A stretch of 7,556 nt of DNA from Desulfurococcales archaeon (GTDB lineage Archaea; Thermoproteota; Thermoprotei_A; Sulfolobales; Desulfurococcaceae): the NCBI GenBank assembly GCA_027083045.1, contig JALWQP010000034.1, forward strand, positions 1 through 7,556. Direction: 5' to 3'. Shown here in pieces: positions 5,632 through 7,556 of this stretch. The notes under the pieces are model-generated. The model saw only the letters and a program-made list of their open reading frames with translations, had not been told where the DNA came from and did not search any database. Each line of letters starts with the position of its first letter. Positions within the stretch are counted from its first letter, which is position 1. A program made the translations under genes and the position numbers.

Positions 5632-5641
5632 AATTTATTAA
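5632..5641 (+). promoter_or_regulatory. Candidate TATA box for serA
   Basis: AATTTATTAA predicts a transcription start near 5662 and a leader of about 17 bases that just includes the AGGTGAT ribosome site. Its position after a terminator-like tract suggests serA is transcribed on its own. Confidence 0.45.
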
Positions 5642-5667
5642 GATGAAAGTATCCATACTATTGTTGT

Positions 5668-5674
5668 AGGTGAT
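5668..5674 (+). promoter_or_regulatory. Ribosome binding site of serA
   Basis: AGGTGAT is a perfect complement to the archaeal 16S 3' end and ends five bases before ATG 5680. The following ACG is shared with the VWA gene leader, where GGTGATACG directly precedes ATG 1175. Confidence 0.7.
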
Positions 5675-5679
5675 ACGCT

Positions 5680-6606
5680 ATGGTAAAGGTGCTGGTTGCC
5701 GCACCCCTTCATCCCAAAGCGATCGAGAAGCTCCGAAGCGCTGGCTTCGAAGTCATTGTTAAAGAGTATCCTTCCGAGGACGAGCTCGTCAAGCTAATAA
5801 AGGATGTTGACGCCATCATTGTGAGGTCTAAGCCAAGGGTTACTAGGAGAGTTATTGAGGCTGCAGAGAAGCTAAGGGTTATTGGCAGGGCTGGCGTTGG
5901 CATTGATAACATCGATCTTGAGGTGGCCAAGGAGAAAGGGATCACCGTATTGAATACTCCTGGTGCTCCTTCTAGGAGTGTTGCTGAGCTCGCTATTGGA
6001 TTAATGCTTGCTGTTGCACGCAAGATCGCCTTCGCCGATCGTAAGATGCGTGAGGGCGTTTGGGCCAAGAAACAGTGTATGGGGTTTGAGCTCAGGGGCA
6101 AGATCCTAGGCGTTATTGGTATGGGTAGGATTGGTAGGGAGGTAGCCCGCATAGCATATTATGGTTTCGGTATGAAGATAATCTACTATGATGCTCGTGG
6201 GAAGATGGAAGATGTTGAGAGAGAACTAGGCGCCAAGTACAGGGAGCTTGAAGATGTTTTGAGGGAGGCTGATATTGTTACCCTGCATGTACCCTTACTG
6301 CCTTCAACGAGACATTTGATTAACGAGGAGCGGTTGAAGCTTATGAAGCCCTCAGCAATATTGATAAACACTGCGAGAGGCGGCGTCGTCGACACCGGAG
6401 CTCTTGTCAAGGCATTATCTAATGGTTGGATTGCTGGTGCTGGGCTCGATGTGTATGAGGAGGAGCCTCTACCTAAGGATCATCCGCTGACCAAGTTTGA
6501 TAATGTTGTGTTGACACCCCATATTGGCTCAACGACTACTGAAGCCCAGGAGAGAGCAGGCGTCCAGATCGCGGAGAAGATCATTGAGTTCTTTAGGTCT
6601 AACTAA
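5680..6606 (+). CDS. serA: D-3-phosphoglycerate dehydrogenase, short form
   Basis: This 308-residue 2-hydroxyacid dehydrogenase oxidises 3-phosphoglycerate to 3-phosphohydroxypyruvate with NAD, the entry step of the phosphorylated serine pathway. R49 (VRSKPRVT) and GRAGVGIDNID (69-79) lie in the substrate region. GMGRIG (147-152) is the dinucleotide fold, with D171 at the end of strand two favouring NAD. The catalytic set is R233 (NTARGG), E262 (before P263) and H281 (PHIGSTT). It ends just after the catalytic domain: there is no ACT or serine-binding domain, so feedback inhibition by serine of the E. coli type is not expected. The short form is common in archaea. The SHRxKE-type aminotransferase upstream and serK downstream favour phosphoglycerate over glyoxylate or D-lactate as substrate. 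The start has a perfect ribosome site. Confidence 0.94.
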   Translation: MVKVLVAAPLHPKAIEKLRSAGFEVIVKEYPSEDELVKLIKDVDAIIVRSKPRVTRRVIEAAEKLRVIGRAGVGIDNIDLEVAKEKGITVLNTPGAPSRSVAELAIGLMLAVARKIAFADRKMREGVWAKKQCMGFELRGKILGVIGMGRIGREVARIAYYGFGMKIIYYDARGKMEDVERELGAKYRELEDVLREADIVTLHVPLLPSTRHLINEERLKLMKPSAILINTARGGVVDTGALVKALSNGWIAGAGLDVYEEEPLPKDHPLTKFDNVVLTPHIGSTTTEAQERAGVQIAEKIIEFFRSN

Positions 6607-6607
6607 A

Positions 6608-6636
6608 TCTTTTCTTTTTCTCTTTTCTTCTCTTCT
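6608..6636 (+). terminator. Pyrimidine-tract terminator after serA
   Basis: There are 29 consecutive pyrimidines, T-rich, beginning two bases after the serA stop codon. No hairpin precedes them. This resembles the tract after the aminotransferase gene. Confidence 0.6.
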
Positions 6637-6677
6637 ATGTATTTACGTATAGTTACTGTATATGTTTGCAATTACTG

Positions 6678-6698
6678 TTTTATAGATGTTAGTATATT
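6678..6698 (+). promoter_or_regulatory. Candidate TATA elements for serK
   Basis: Two A/T elements, TTTTATAG (6678-6685) and AGTATATT (6691-6698), predict starts near 6707 or 6720. Either one allows a short leader for the GTG at 6745. The second would make the ATG at 6724 almost leaderless. Confidence 0.35.
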
Positions 6699-6744
6699 CT
6701 TGTCTCTCTAGATAAGCTTTGAGATGCTGTGGGGCTGGTGCCTT

Positions 6745-7491
6745 GTGTCGGTGATCATCAAGCTGCCGAAGCTGGATATACCGGTTAAGCGGGTTGAGCC
6801 CGTTCTGATCGATGTTGATAATATGGTGCCGCATGAGGAGATTGTTACTAAGCGCCTTGAGGATGTCAAGAAGATGATCATGGACTTGGATGCTGTGGAT
6901 ATGCCCATCATAGTTGCCCCTATACCGGGGACTGATAAGTACTTGATTGTTGATGGACATCATCGTTGGGCTGCTCTAAAAGAGCTGGGATATCGCAAAG
7001 CACCAGCGATCGTCGTAGATTACTTTGACGATAGTATCAGGCTCGAGACATGGTATCCCGCGATCATAGGTGGTATAGAGGACTTCCTGCGAGAAGCGTC
7101 CAAAGAACTAGATATAAATGAGTCCAAGCTCAACGTGGAGCAAGCGGTAAAACTATTGGAGCAGGGAGGTATAGCCTTCATAATATTGTCTCGAGACGGT
7201 AGAGCATGGATCATAAAGGGAGGCGTAGAAGAACAAAAGAAAGTATCAAAGATCCTAAACAAGCTTAACGTTGAGGGAAAAGTAAAGCTCGCCTATTACG
7301 GCTTACGCGAAGAAGCAATACAAGATCTCGAAAAAGGAGAGATCGACTACTTGTTTCTGAGAAAACCACCGACAAAACAAGAAGTAATAGAAATAGCTAG
7401 GCAAGGAAAAGTATACAGCCCAAAAACAACCCGCCACATCCTACCATACATACCAGCAAAAACATACACCCCGCTAAACCAGCTAAAATAA
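6745..7491 (+). CDS. serK: Free L-serine kinase SerK, ParB/sulfiredoxin fold
   Basis: This is the enzyme that phosphorylates free L-serine to O-phosphoserine, first characterised in Thermococcus kodakarensis, where it uses ADP and serves cysteine synthesis and serine use. Conserved elements match that enzyme as I remember it: PHEEIV, whose first Glu corresponds to catalytic Glu30; IPGTDKYLIVDGHHRW; GGVEEQKKVSKIL; YYGLREEA; EKGEIDYLFLRK; and SPKTTRHILPYIP near the end. I chose GTG 6745 (248 residues) because GGTG lies four bases before it and the length then fits the known enzyme. ATG 6724 gives 255 residues with no ribosome site, and GTG 6751 is also possible. Whether the phosphate donor is ADP or ATP cannot be read from sequence. 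The reaction can in principle run backwards and release serine from phosphoserine. The last 410 bases have markedly different base composition. Confidence 0.92.
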   Translation: MSVIIKLPKLDIPVKRVEPVLIDVDNMVPHEEIVTKRLEDVKKMIMDLDAVDMPIIVAPIPGTDKYLIVDGHHRWAALKELGYRKAPAIVVDYFDDSIRLETWYPAIIGGIEDFLREASKELDINESKLNVEQAVKLLEQGGIAFIILSRDGRAWIIKGGVEEQKKVSKILNKLNVEGKVKLAYYGLREEAIQDLEKGEIDYLFLRKPPTKQEVIEIARQGKVYSPKTTRHILPYIPAKTYTPLNQLK

Positions 7492-7526
7492 CCCCTTTTT
7501 CCCCTCCCTCTCCCCTCCCTCCTCTC
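7492..7526 (+). terminator. Pyrimidine-tract terminator after serK
   Basis: There are 35 consecutive pyrimidines immediately after the stop codon, beginning T-rich and then C-rich. The next 30 bases are purine-rich, so the complement strand there is T-rich and could end a converging transcript from the right. No gene is visible from 7492 to the window end. Confidence 0.55.
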
Positions 7527-7556
7527 ACAGGAAAAACAACACGACAAGAAGAAAAG

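Noticed and set aside
5709..6410. Complement-strand open frames within serA
   Set aside because: Antisense shadows of a strongly supported gene, with no ribosome site or domain.
7347..7547. 66-codon complement-strand frame at the right end
   Set aside because: It runs through the pyrimidine tract and the serK 3' end, and its low-complexity Gly/Arg stretch comes from that tract.

Overview
The window looks like chromosomal DNA from a hyperthermophilic crenarchaeon, most likely of the Desulfurococcales/Desulfurococcaceae type. That placement is inference from gene content and signals. Genes are tightly packed, with converging 3' ends that overlap. Starts are preceded by GGTGAT-type ribosome binding sites and by A/T-only TATA-like boxes roughly 25-40 bases upstream. 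Arginine is mostly AGG/AGA, pyrimidine-only tracts follow stop codons, and the protein families are archaeal (free serine kinase SerK, short SerA without ACT domain, archaeal IMPase/FBPase family, M24 peptidase). No mobile element, CRISPR array, tRNA or rRNA gene was found.

Layout. Bases 1-1175 (minus) hold a von Willebrand factor A (VWA) domain protein cut by the left edge. A short divergent promoter region follows. Bases 1284-2096 (plus) encode an inositol-monophosphatase-family phosphatase starting at TTG. It converges on, and overlaps by 11 bases, an M24 Xaa-Pro peptidase (2086-3189, minus). A 67-residue zinc-ribbon-like protein (3290-3493, plus) converges with a two-gene minus-strand unit of unknown function (3459-3926 and 3913-4236). 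The 3' overlap there is folded into a long perfect hairpin with a UACG tetraloop. Bases 4237-4438 carry promoters and a candidate C/D box guide RNA whose guide matches the decoding region of crenarchaeal 16S rRNA as I remember it.

Bases 4439-7491 (plus) form a serine-metabolism cluster: a class V aminotransferase with the SHRxKE signature of phosphoserine aminotransferases, D-3-phosphoglycerate dehydrogenase (SerA), and the ParB-fold free serine kinase SerK. Together they link 3-phosphoglycerate, phosphohydroxypyruvate, O-phosphoserine and serine. No serB-like phosphatase is present here. Each gene has its own candidate promoter, and each is followed by a pyrimidine tract of 25-35 bases, so they look like neighbouring single-gene units rather than one operon.

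Most worth a second look are the candidate C/D box RNA at about 4294-4352, the serA-aminotransferase-serK cluster lacking serB, the UACG hairpin at 3466-3491, and an abrupt change of base composition inside serK near base 7080.
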